Below are positions 25,579 to 33,237 of a stretch of 64,000 nt of DNA, one piece after another. The notes beneath the pieces were generated by a model. It saw only the letters and a program-made list of their open reading frames with translations. It was not told where the DNA came from and did no database searches. The position numbers and the translations under genes are program-made. Every line of letters starts with the position of its first letter. Within the stretch, counting starts at the first letter, position 1. Source of the stretch: Streptomyces sp. S.PB5 (GTDB lineage: Bacteria > Actinomycetota > Actinomycetes > Streptomycetales > Streptomycetaceae); contig NZ_JAQMWP010000015.1 of the NCBI RefSeq assembly GCF_030403745.1, positions 62,001 through 126,000 of the forward strand, written 5' to 3'.

Positions 25579-26550
25579 TCAGGCCCCGCCGCGCTCCCCC
25601 GTCGCGGCGGGGCTTTCCTCTGCCTCCCGGGCCGGGCGGTCGGTGATGTCCAGGAAGATCTGGTCGGCCTCGGGGAAGGTGTGGGCGACGGACCGCTTGA
25701 TCCGGACGGCGACCTCCTCGACCCGTTCGCTGTCGATGCCCGGCACCAGGTCGACCCGCGCGGCCACCAGGTACGACTCCAGCCCGGTCTGCATCGTGAA
25801 CAGCGCCTCCACGCTGTCGATCTCGGGCTGTGCCGCCAGCAGCTCCCGGATCCGGCCGCTGGTCCGGGGGTCTGCGGCCGCGCCGATCAGCTGGTCGCGG
25901 GCGTCGCGGCCCAGCCGGTAGGCGACGTAGACGAGCAGTGCCCCGATCGCCAGCGAGGCGGACGCCTCCCACACGACCTCCCCGGTGACCATGTGCAGGG
26001 CCATGCCCGTCGCGGCGAGGGTCACGCCGAGCACCGCCGTGCCGTCCTCGGCGACCACCGTGCGCAGCGCCGGGTCGCGCAGACCGCCGTCGGTACCGCC
26101 CTGCCGGCGCATCTGGTGGAGGGCCCGCGCCAGGGACGCACCCTCCGCGAGGAAGGCGACCCCGAGCACGATCAGGCCCGCGACGTACCCGCTGAGCTCC
26201 TCCTCGGCGCCGTTTCGCAGCGCCTCGATGCCCTGGAAGAAGGAGAAGCAGCCGCCCATGACGAAGATGCCGACCGCGGCCAGCAGCGACCAGAAGTAGC
26301 GCTCCTTGCCGTATCCGAACGGATGGCGTCTGTCGGCGGGGCGGCGGCTGCGGCGCAGCGCGGCGAGGAGGAAGACCTCGTTGAGGCTGTCGGCGACGGA
26401 GTGGGCCGCCTCCGACAGCAGGGCCGGCGAGTGGGCGAGCAGGCCGCCGACCGCCTTGGCGACCGCGATCACCAGGTTGGCCGCGAGCGCCACCAGCACG
26501 GTGACCCTGGTCCGCCGGTCCGCCTTCTTCTCCGTGGGTGTCCCGCTCAC
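25579..26550 (-). CDS. Cation diffusion facilitator (CDF) metal exporter
   Basis: The protein is about 323 residues from a GTG reading VSGTPTEKK; the start is uncertain because the ribosome site is nearly adjacent. Six helices are apparent. Helix II carries EAAHSVADSLNEVFL, which holds the CDF metal-site HxxxD. The C-terminal cytoplasmic domain (IRELLAAQPEIDSVEALF onward) has the ferredoxin-like fold of the family. It should export Zn(II) or a similar divalent ion in exchange for protons. It diverges from the glutathionyl-hydroquinone-reductase-like gene. Confidence 0.9.
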   Translation of the reverse strand: MSGTPTEKKADRRTRVTVLVALAANLVIAVAKAVGGLLAHSPALLSEAAHSVADSLNEVFLLAALRRSRRPADRRHPFGYGKERYFWSLLAAVGIFVMGGCFSFFQGIEALRNGAEEELSGYVAGLIVLGVAFLAEGASLARALHQMRRQGGTDGGLRDPALRTVVAEDGTAVLGVTLAATGMALHMVTGEVVWEASASLAIGALLVYVAYRLGRDARDQLIGAAADPRTSGRIRELLAAQPEIDSVEALFTMQTGLESYLVAARVDLVPGIDSERVEEVAVRIKRSVAHTFPEADQIFLDITDRPAREAEESPAATGERGGA

Positions 26551-26601
26551 CTCCGCCGACTGCCCCCGGCGAGGCGGCTCACACGCCGAATTCTGGGAAC
26601 G

Positions 26602-26645
26602 CGGTGTGCAGGACCGCGCCGCCCGGTGTGCGGGACCGCGCCCCG
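26602..26645. repeat. Two 22-bp direct repeats
   Basis: CGGTGTGCAGGACCGCGCC and its near copy lie at 26602-26623 and 26624-26645 with three differences. They occupy the divergent promoter between the CDF exporter and the GST-like gene and could be tandem binding sites. Confidence 0.75.
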
Positions 26646-26697
26646 CGCGGCCCGGGCACCGCGGCCGGGCAAACACCCGCGCAGACAGGAGGAACCC

Positions 26698-27684
26698 ATG
26701 AGCGGCGGCAACCGCGCATACGGCAACGAGACGTTCCGCCGGTCCAAGGCCCACTTCACGGACCGGATCACCGCGGACGGCCGCGACGGCTGGCCGGTGG
26801 AGGCGGGACGCTACCGGCTGGTGGTCAGCCGGGCCTGTCCATGGGCGAGCCGTTCCCTCGTCTCCCGGCGGCTGCTCGGCCTGGAGGACGCCCTGTCGCT
26901 GGCCGTCGCGGACCCGATCCAGGACGACCGCAGCTGGCGTTTCACCCTCGATCCGGACGGCCGCGACCCGGTCCTCGGCATCCGCTACCTCAGCGAGGCG
27001 TACGACCGGCGCGAGCCCGGCCATCCCGGCGGGGTGAGCGTGCCCGCGGTCGTGGACGTGCCGAGCGGGCGGCTGGTCACCAACGACTACCAGCAGCTCA
27101 CCCTGGACCTCGCCACCGAGTGGACGGCCCTGCACCGCGACGGCGCCCCTGACCTGTATCCGAGGGAGCTGCGCGACGAGATCGACGCGCTCATGACGGA
27201 CGTCTACGAGGACGTCAACAACGGGGTGTACCGGGCGGGGTTCGCCACCGGGCAGGAGGAGTACGAGGAGGCGTGTGCGGGGGTCTTCCGGCGGCTGGAG
27301 CTGCTGACGCCGCGGCTGGCGGGGCAGCGGTATCTGGTCGGCGACACGATCACCGAGGCGGACATCCGGCTCTTCACCACGCTGGTCCGCTTCGACGCCG
27401 TCTACCACGGCCACTTCAAGTGCAACCGCTGGAAACTGACGGAGAACCCGGTGCTGTGGGCGTACGTCCGCGACCTCTATCAGACGCCCGGCTTCGGTGA
27501 CACCGTCGACTTCGACCACATCAAACGGCACTACTACCAGGTGCACTCCGGCATCAATCCGACCGGCATCGTGCCGCTCGGGCCGGACCTGGCGGGCTGG
27601 CTCACCCCGCATCACCGCGAGGAGCTGGGCGGCCGGCCGTTCGGCGACGGGACACCGCCGGGCCCGCCGCCGGACCGGAACTGA
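26698..27684 (+). CDS. Glutathionyl-hydroquinone reductase-like (xi-class GST) protein
   Basis: The 328-residue protein starts at the ATG behind AGGAGG. It matches the ECM4/YqjG xi-class: the catalytic cysteine lies in SRACPWASRSL, followed by FTLDPDGRDPVLGIRYLSEAY and VPAVVDV, and the helical domain contains NNGVYRAGFATGQEEYEEAC and FKCNRWKL. In proteobacteria this class reduces glutathionyl-hydroquinones. Actinobacteria use mycothiol, so the true thiol partner is inferred to be mycothiol or another thiol. A DUF4235 gene follows after 30 bp, probably in the same transcript. Confidence 0.92.
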   Translation: MSGGNRAYGNETFRRSKAHFTDRITADGRDGWPVEAGRYRLVVSRACPWASRSLVSRRLLGLEDALSLAVADPIQDDRSWRFTLDPDGRDPVLGIRYLSEAYDRREPGHPGGVSVPAVVDVPSGRLVTNDYQQLTLDLATEWTALHRDGAPDLYPRELRDEIDALMTDVYEDVNNGVYRAGFATGQEEYEEACAGVFRRLELLTPRLAGQRYLVGDTITEADIRLFTTLVRFDAVYHGHFKCNRWKLTENPVLWAYVRDLYQTPGFGDTVDFDHIKRHYYQVHSGINPTGIVPLGPDLAGWLTPHHREELGGRPFGDGTPPGPPPDRN

Positions 27685-27714
27685 ACGGCACCGACTCAGG
27701 ATCAGGAGACGTAC

Positions 27715-28020
27715 ATGGCCAAGAACAAGAAGAAGCTGAAGCTCCCCCTCGCCTACAAGCCCGTCGGGTTCGTGCTGGGCTGGTCGAGCGGGTGGCTGGC
27801 GGGGCTCGCCTTCCAGAAGACGTGGAAGGTGATACGGCACGAGGACGACGCACCCGACGCGCTGGACCGGGACCGCGGCTGGGGCGAGGTCCTGCTGGCC
27901 GCTGCCGTCCAGGGTGCCATCTTCGCGGTGGTGCGCAGCGCGGTGGACCGTACGGGTGCGAAGGCCATCGAACGCTCCACCGGCGTCTGGCCGGCCGACG
28001 ACAAGTCCGGCCGGGACTGA
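27715..28020 (+). CDS. DUF4235 membrane protein
   Basis: The 101-residue protein has a lysine-rich N-terminus (KNKKKLKLP) and two membrane segments, KPVGFVLGWSSGWLAGLAF and GEVLLAAAVQGAIFAVVRSAV, separated by a charged loop. This is the DUF4235 pattern, widespread in actinobacteria with no known function. It lies 30 bp behind the GST-like gene, and a 15-bp perfect hairpin follows its stop. Confidence 0.88.
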   Translation: MAKNKKKLKLPLAYKPVGFVLGWSSGWLAGLAFQKTWKVIRHEDDAPDALDRDRGWGEVLLAAAVQGAIFAVVRSAVDRTGAKAIERSTGVWPADDKSGRD

Positions 28021-28027
28021 GAGCGCG

Positions 28028-28060
28028 GCCGGTCGGGGGGAGGTGCTCCCCCCGACCGGC
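28028..28060. terminator. Bidirectional terminator hairpin, 15-bp perfect stem
   Basis: GCCGGTCGGGGGGAG at 28028-28042 pairs exactly with CTCCCCCCGACCGGC at 28046-28060 across a 3-base loop. It sits between the convergent DUF4235 and VOC genes and can serve both. Confidence 0.92.
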
Positions 28061-28074
28061 GTCCGAGCGGAGTC

Positions 28075-28467
28075 TCAGCCCTGTTTGGGGGCCGTGGACG
28101 GGACACGGCGCAGGGTGAAGGAGTGGCCCGCCGGGTCGGCGTAGCCGCGTTCCTCGAACGGGCCCGAGGCGTCCTTCGTGTCGAGCGGGCGTCCGCCGAG
28201 GCCGACGACCTTGCGCTCGGCCTCGTCCAGGTCGTCGACGACGAAGTCGAGGTGGGCCTGGAGGGAGTTCTCGGGGCGCGGCCAGCTCGGCGGCGTCGCG
28301 TTCACGTCCCGGCGGAAGGCCAGCCGGGTTCCCTGGGCGCCCTGGATCTCCACGCGGTTGGCGCTCGCGTCGGTCTCCTCGGCCTCCAGCAACTCCTTGT
28401 AGAACACGGCGAGCTGCTCCGGCTCGGCACAGTCGAGCACCACGACGCCCGCTTTCACCAGTGCCAT
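28075..28467 (-). CDS. VOC-superfamily (glyoxalase-like) protein
   Basis: The 130-residue protein has two beta-alpha-beta-beta-beta modules: VKAGVVVLDCAEPEQLAVFYKELL opens the first and LDFVVDDLDEAERKVVGLGG the second, closing with FEERGYADPAGHSFTL. This is the glyoxalase/dioxygenase/bleomycin-resistance fold. Potential metal ligands are incomplete, so a binding protein or an enzyme are both possible. It is a single-gene unit. Confidence 0.88.
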   Translation of the reverse strand: MALVKAGVVVLDCAEPEQLAVFYKELLEAEETDASANRVEIQGAQGTRLAFRRDVNATPPSWPRPENSLQAHLDFVVDDLDEAERKVVGLGGRPLDTKDASGPFEERGYADPAGHSFTLRRVPSTAPKQG

Positions 28468-28546
28468 GTCTCCTCCGAACGGTCCGGGGCGCGGGACGTT
28501 CCTGTCCCGCCGCCCTGTACCTCCCGGATATCCCGAACCGCCCGCT

Positions 28547-29011
28547 TCACTCCGCGACCAGCCACTTCCCGTCCCGCATCAGCTCCCGCCCGGCCAGCTC
28601 GTTCGCCTCCCGCCAGGCCTGCACCCTGGTCGGCCGGACCCTGAAGTACAGGTAGGGCGTGGCGAGTTCACGCGGTTCGAAACCGGTGGCGGCCGCGAAC
28701 CGGTCGGCCTCCTCCTCGCCCAGCTCGGCAGGCGTGTACGTCTCGACCGTGCCCTCGATCATCACGACGTCCCGGGTCGGCCCGAGCCCGAGCCGTGTCC
28801 TGCCGGTGGCCCGGAGATTGCGTCCGGTGGGGCTGGTGGCCGGGGTGGCGAGGAGCAGCGTGGAGCCGTCCCAGAAGAAGGACAGCGGCACGAGGAACGG
28901 GACTCCCCCCTCGGCGTTCGCGGTGGCGACCCAGACGTCCGCGTCGTTCTCCAGACGGTTCAGGGTGTCCTGCATGCGCTGCTCGGCGGGGCGTGCGGGC
29001 GGGTTGGTCAT
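28547..29011 (-). CDS. PPOX-type FMN/F420-binding protein
   Basis: The 154-residue protein is a split beta-barrel of the pyridoxamine-phosphate-oxidase class. DADVWVATANAEGGVPFLVPL and TSPTGRNLRATGRTRLGLGP are the two flavin-contact regions. YLYFRVRPTRVQAWRE near the end is typical of the actinobacterial F420-linked subgroup. Start is the ATG reading MTNPPARP. It follows the TetR gene on the same strand with a 65-bp gap and may be co-regulated. Confidence 0.87.
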   Translation of the reverse strand: MTNPPARPAEQRMQDTLNRLENDADVWVATANAEGGVPFLVPLSFFWDGSTLLLATPATSPTGRNLRATGRTRLGLGPTRDVVMIEGTVETYTPAELGEEEADRFAAATGFEPRELATPYLYFRVRPTRVQAWREANELAGRELMRDGKWLVAE

Positions 29012-29076
29012 GGGTGAACGGCCTCCTGTCGGGGCGGTGTTGACGGCTGTGTCCAGTGTGACCTCGCGATGTCCCG

Positions 29077-29784
29077 TCAGGCACGGATCTCCGCGAGCCG
29101 CGCCGCCGCCGCGGCGAGCAGCATGTCGAGGGCGGCCGGATAGGAGCTGCGCGGCATGTCCGCCACGAGGTGGCGGGCCGTCGCGGCGATGTGCGGATGG
29201 GTCTCGGCGGGCAGCCGGGCGTACGTCGCCCGCCACACGGCCCGTTCGGCCTCGCGGGCGGGTCTCGGCAGCGCGGTGCTCGCCGAGTCGAGGGCGGCGA
29301 AGGCGAGGGCCTGGTCGACGAAGGCGTGGTAGATCCGCACCGCGTCGGCGTCGGGGAAACCCGCGTCGCGCAGGACGCCGATGATCGTCTCCACGGCCTG
29401 GATCTCGTGGCCGCGGCCGGTGACCCGGTGCGAGCTGAGGACCGCCGCCCGGGGGTGGGCGAGCGCGCCCGTGTGCATCCGCAGGCCGAGGTCGCGCAGA
29501 TCGGCGCGCCAGTCCCCGGTGGGCCGCCAGATCCGCAGGGTCCGGCCGATGAGCTCGTCGGCGACGGCCAGCATCAGGTCGTCGGTGTGCCGGAAGTAGC
29601 GGTACAGCGAGCTGGGATCGGCGCCGAGCGCGCGGCCCAGCCGCCGGACCGAGAGGGCGTCGGCGCCGTGCTCCTCGATCAGCCTCAGGGCCGTCTCGAC
29701 GATCAGTTCCTCGGAGAGCACGACGCCCTGTTTGGTGGGGCGCCTGCGGCGCCGGGCGGCGGGTGCGACGACACGGTCGGTCAA
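29077..29784 (-). CDS. TetR-family regulator, TTG start
   Basis: The 235-residue protein is started at TTG (reading LTDRVVAPA) because AGGAGG lies six bases ahead and no ATG or GTG lies near. The helix-turn-helix is LSVRRLGRALGADPSSLYRYFRHTDDLML. The C-terminal domain resembles the TetR_C group with GLRMHTGALAHPRAAVL. It diverges from the amino-acid permease gene. The 159-bp gap holds an imperfect palindrome, GTTGACCTGTTAAC, near 29865. It likely represses the permease-amidohydrolase operon. Confidence 0.88.
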   Translation of the reverse strand: MTDRVVAPAARRRRRPTKQGVVLSEELIVETALRLIEEHGADALSVRRLGRALGADPSSLYRYFRHTDDLMLAVADELIGRTLRIWRPTGDWRADLRDLGLRMHTGALAHPRAAVLSSHRVTGRGHEIQAVETIIGVLRDAGFPDADAVRIYHAFVDQALAFAALDSASTALPRPAREAERAVWRATYARLPAETHPHIAATARHLVADMPRSSYPAALDMLLAAAAARLAEIRA

Positions 29785-29943
29785 GGCTGCCTCCTGGAGC
29801 CGGGGGGCCGGTGGCGGGGGCCAGGGGCCGGTGCCCGGTGGCCGCACCTTATGACAACACCGTTGACCTGTTAACCCCCAGGACAGTTTCATGTCGCCTC
29901 ACCGGGGCCGACCAGGCCCCCAGGTGCGAGCGGAGAACCGCCC

Positions 29944-31434
29944 ATGTCCGACCACGCTCCCTCTTCAGGGCCCAGCCTGCGCAAGTCCCTCGGTGTCCTG
30001 GACGGCGTCGCCATCGCCGCCTCCAGCACGGCCGCGACCACCAGCATCGGCATCGGCCTGGGTGTGACCGCCGGTGTCGTGGGCCTGCATCTGCCGGCGA
30101 TCATGCTGCTGGCGTTCCTGCCGGTGCTCGGCATCGCGGGCGCCTACTCCCGCCTCAACCGCGTGGAGCCCAACGCGGGCAACGGCTATGTCTGGGTGGG
30201 CCGCTCGCTCAACCCGTGGCTCGGCTTCATGGTCGGCTGGGTGAACATCGTGGCGACGGTGGCCTTCCTCGCCTACACCACCGCCGTCACCGGCTCCGCC
30301 CTGATCCAGCTGGCCGGTGACGCCGGGCTCCACCGCCTCGGCGGCCTCACGCTCGACCCAGGCTCCACCGCCCAGACCACCGCGCTCGGCGTCTTCGTCC
30401 TGGTCGCGGTCACGATCACCGCCGTCACGGGGGTGCGGACCGCGGCCCGGCTCCAGGGCGGACTGCTGGTCTTCGAGTACGTCGTCCTGCTGGGCTTCTG
30501 CGGCTACGGCATCGTCACCGGCCCGCATCCCTTCAGCCTGAGCTGGTTCGACCCGTTCGCGATCCCCTCGGCGACGGCCCTCGCGCAGGGCCTGCTGCTG
30601 TCGGTGTTCTGCTACTGGGGGTTCGAGAGCGCCTTCAGCGTCTCGGAGGAGGTCCGCGACCCCCGGGACGCCTCCCGGGCCGGCCTCACCACCCTGATCA
30701 CCATGCTGGTGCTGTTCCTCATCGGCTCGGTCGCCTTCCAACGCGTGCTGTCCGAGGAGGAGCTGGCCGGTCACGGCGCCGAGGGGCTGGCCTTCTTCGG
30801 TGACCGGCTGGCCTCGCAGCCACTGGCCGCGCTTCCCCTGGTGGCGCTGATGTTCTCGGCGGTCGCCTCGCTGCAGGCCGGGGTGATCCCGACGGCCCGG
30901 TCGATGTTCGCGATGAGCCGGGACCGTACGCTCGGGCCGGTGTGGTCCAAGGTCAGCCCCCGGTACGGGACTCCCGCCGCCGGAACCGTGCTGATCGGCA
31001 CGCTCGCGGCCGCCGTCGCGGCGCTCGCCCTGGTCATCCCGCGACTGGCGGACATGATCATGGCGACGGTGAGCGCGGTCGGCATCGTGGTCGCCCTGTC
31101 GTACTCCCTGACGGCCCTCGCGGCGGCCGTGCGCTTCCGGTCGCTGCTGCGCGAGGACTGGCGGCAGGGGATCCGGGCCGTGGTGCTGCCCACGCTGAGT
31201 GCGCTCGCGCTGCTCGGGCTCGGCGGCTATCTCGGCTGGTCCTTCTACACCTCCACCGACCACTTCGAACTCCGGGCGGACAACGGCTGGTTCCTGCTGA
31301 GCACCCCGCTGGCGATGATCGCGTCGGGCTTCGTGGCCGCCGCGTGGGCCAGGTGGGTGCGCAGGTCGCCCTACTTCCGCACCGGCAAGGGCACGGACGC
31401 CGACGCGCCGCAGCTCCTCGCCACCTCTCGATGA
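29944..31434 (+). CDS. APC-family amino acid permease
   Basis: The 496-residue transporter has twelve helices. SLGVLDGVAIAASSTAATTSIGI is the APC first helix, NAGNGYVWVGRSLNPWLGF is the conserved post-helix-2 loop, and FCYWGFESAFSVSEEVRDPRD is the helix 6 signature. It should carry an amino acid or amine into the cell by proton symport. The amidohydrolase gene starts 18 bp behind its stop, so uptake and hydrolysis of one substrate are probably linked. Confidence 0.93.
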   Translation: MSDHAPSSGPSLRKSLGVLDGVAIAASSTAATTSIGIGLGVTAGVVGLHLPAIMLLAFLPVLGIAGAYSRLNRVEPNAGNGYVWVGRSLNPWLGFMVGWVNIVATVAFLAYTTAVTGSALIQLAGDAGLHRLGGLTLDPGSTAQTTALGVFVLVAVTITAVTGVRTAARLQGGLLVFEYVVLLGFCGYGIVTGPHPFSLSWFDPFAIPSATALAQGLLLSVFCYWGFESAFSVSEEVRDPRDASRAGLTTLITMLVLFLIGSVAFQRVLSEEELAGHGAEGLAFFGDRLASQPLAALPLVALMFSAVASLQAGVIPTARSMFAMSRDRTLGPVWSKVSPRYGTPAAGTVLIGTLAAAVAALALVIPRLADMIMATVSAVGIVVALSYSLTALAAAVRFRSLLREDWRQGIRAVVLPTLSALALLGLGGYLGWSFYTSTDHFELRADNGWFLLSTPLAMIASGFVAAAWARWVRRSPYFRTGKGTDADAPQLLATSR

Positions 31435-31452
31435 CCCCTCAGGAAACGGACC

Positions 31453-33087
31453 ATGTACGCAGACCTCATCTTCACCGGTGGCCCCGTCCTCACCCCCGAG
31501 GGCCGTACGGCCACCTCGGTCGCCGTCACCGGCGAGCGCGTCACCGCAGTGGGACACGACGAGGTCCTGGACCTCGCGGGACCGCGCACCGAAGTCGTCG
31601 ACCTGGCCGGACGGTTGCTCCTGCCCGGTTTCCAGGACGCGCACATCCATCCGGTGCCCGCCGGTCTGGAGCTCACCCAGTGCGACCTGACCGGCGCAAG
31701 GACGGCCGGGGAGACCCTCGCCGCCGTGCGCGCCTACGCCGACGCGCATCCGGAACGGGAGTGGATCACCGGCGGCGGCTGGTCGATGGAGGCCTTCGAG
31801 GGCGGTACGCCGACCAAGGAGCTGCTGGACGCCGTCGTACCCGGCCGGCCGGTCTATCTGCCCAACCGCGACCATCACGGCGCCTGGGTGAACAGCCGCG
31901 CCCTGGAACTCGCCGGCATCACGCGCGACACGCCCGACCCGGCCGACGGGCGGATCGACCGGGACGGCTCGGGCACACCCAGCGGCACGCTCCAGGAAGG
32001 CGCGATGCAGCTCGTCGGGCGTCTCACTCCCCCGGCCACACCCGCCGACCGGCTCGCCGCCCTCCTGCACGCGCAGCGCCATCTGCACTCGCTCGGCATC
32101 ACGGCCTGGCAGGACGCGCTGGTGGGCTCCTTCCTCGGCATGGACGACCCGTCGCAGGCGTATCTGACGGCCGCCCGGGACGGCTCGCTCACCGCGCGCG
32201 TCGTCGGCTCGCTGTGGTGGGACCGGGAGCGCGGGGCCGAGCAGATCCCCGAACTCGTGGAGAAGCGGGCCGCGCTCAGCCATGGCCGGTTCCGGGCGGG
32301 GACGGTGAAGCTGATGCTGGACGGGGTCGCCGAGACCGGTACGGCCGCGCTGCTCGACCCGTATCTGGACAAGTGCGGCTGCGCCACCGCCAACCGGGGC
32401 ACGAGCTTCATCGACCCGGAACAACTGCCCAAGTACGTCACCGAGTTGGACGCGCTCGGCTTCCAGTGCCACTTCCACGCCCTCGGCGACCGCGCCGTAC
32501 GCGACGCGCTGGACGCGATCGAGGCCGCACGCACCGCCAACGGACCGAGCGACACGCGACCCCACCTGGCACATCTTCAGGTCGTGCACCCCGCGGACGT
32601 ACCGCGTTTCGCCCGGTTGGGCGCCACGGCCAACATCCAGCCGCTGTGGGCCGCGCACGAGCCCCAGATGGACGAGCTGACCATTCCGTTCCTGGGTCCC
32701 GAACGGGCCTCGTGGCAGTACCCGTTCGGTGCGCTGCTGCGCTCGGGCGCCACACTCGCCGCGGGCAGCGACTGGCCGGTGAGCAGCCCCGATCCGCTGG
32801 AGGGCATCCATGTCGCGGTCAACCGGGTGACACCGGACAGCGACGGCGCGCCGGTGTTCCTGCCCGCCGAACGCCTGGGACTCGCCGAGGCGTTGACCGC
32901 GTACACGGCGGGCTCGGCCTATGTGAACCATCTCGACGACACCGGCCGGGTGCGCGCCGGGGCGCTGGCGGATCTCGTCGTCCTGGACCGCGATCCGTTC
33001 GCGATTGCGCCCGAGGCGATCGCGGAGACCCGCGTCGCCCTGACGTACGTGGGGGGCGCGCGAGTATACGCAGCTCAAGAGGCATGA
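31453..33087 (+). CDS. YtcJ-like amidohydrolase
   Basis: The 544-residue metal-dependent hydrolase is of the YtcJ/N-substituted formamide deformylase group. Metal ligands are seen in GFQDAHIHP (HxH), HFHALGDRAV, HLQVVHP and SDWPVSSPDP. VKLMLDGV holds the lysine position. The C-terminal composite beta domain ends ADLVVLDRDPFAI. Both the architecture and the length fit the family. The permease upstream suggests it opens an imported amide, and TetR control from the divergent gene is likely. Confidence 0.93.
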   Translation: MYADLIFTGGPVLTPEGRTATSVAVTGERVTAVGHDEVLDLAGPRTEVVDLAGRLLLPGFQDAHIHPVPAGLELTQCDLTGARTAGETLAAVRAYADAHPEREWITGGGWSMEAFEGGTPTKELLDAVVPGRPVYLPNRDHHGAWVNSRALELAGITRDTPDPADGRIDRDGSGTPSGTLQEGAMQLVGRLTPPATPADRLAALLHAQRHLHSLGITAWQDALVGSFLGMDDPSQAYLTAARDGSLTARVVGSLWWDRERGAEQIPELVEKRAALSHGRFRAGTVKLMLDGVAETGTAALLDPYLDKCGCATANRGTSFIDPEQLPKYVTELDALGFQCHFHALGDRAVRDALDAIEAARTANGPSDTRPHLAHLQVVHPADVPRFARLGATANIQPLWAAHEPQMDELTIPFLGPERASWQYPFGALLRSGATLAAGSDWPVSSPDPLEGIHVAVNRVTPDSDGAPVFLPAERLGLAEALTAYTAGSAYVNHLDDTGRVRAGALADLVVLDRDPFAIAPEAIAETRVALTYVGGARVYAAQEA

Positions 33088-33237
33088 GCAGTAACGGACA
33101 TCACGGTCGGGTCACGGTGTAGATCATTTACGCTCTGGGAAGTCTCGTTCCGCTTCTCGCTTCAACTTTCGTACGCCGAAGCGGAGTTCGAGTGCGTGCG
33201 TGGGGGGTTCTGCGCGCCGTTTCCCGAAAGGAACCAC

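Noticed and set aside
29965..33078. A 1037-codon open frame on the minus strand
   Set aside because: It is antisense to the permease and amidohydrolase, which have clear families. Its translation is rich in Arg, Gly, His and Gln without domains, as expected for high-GC shadow frames.
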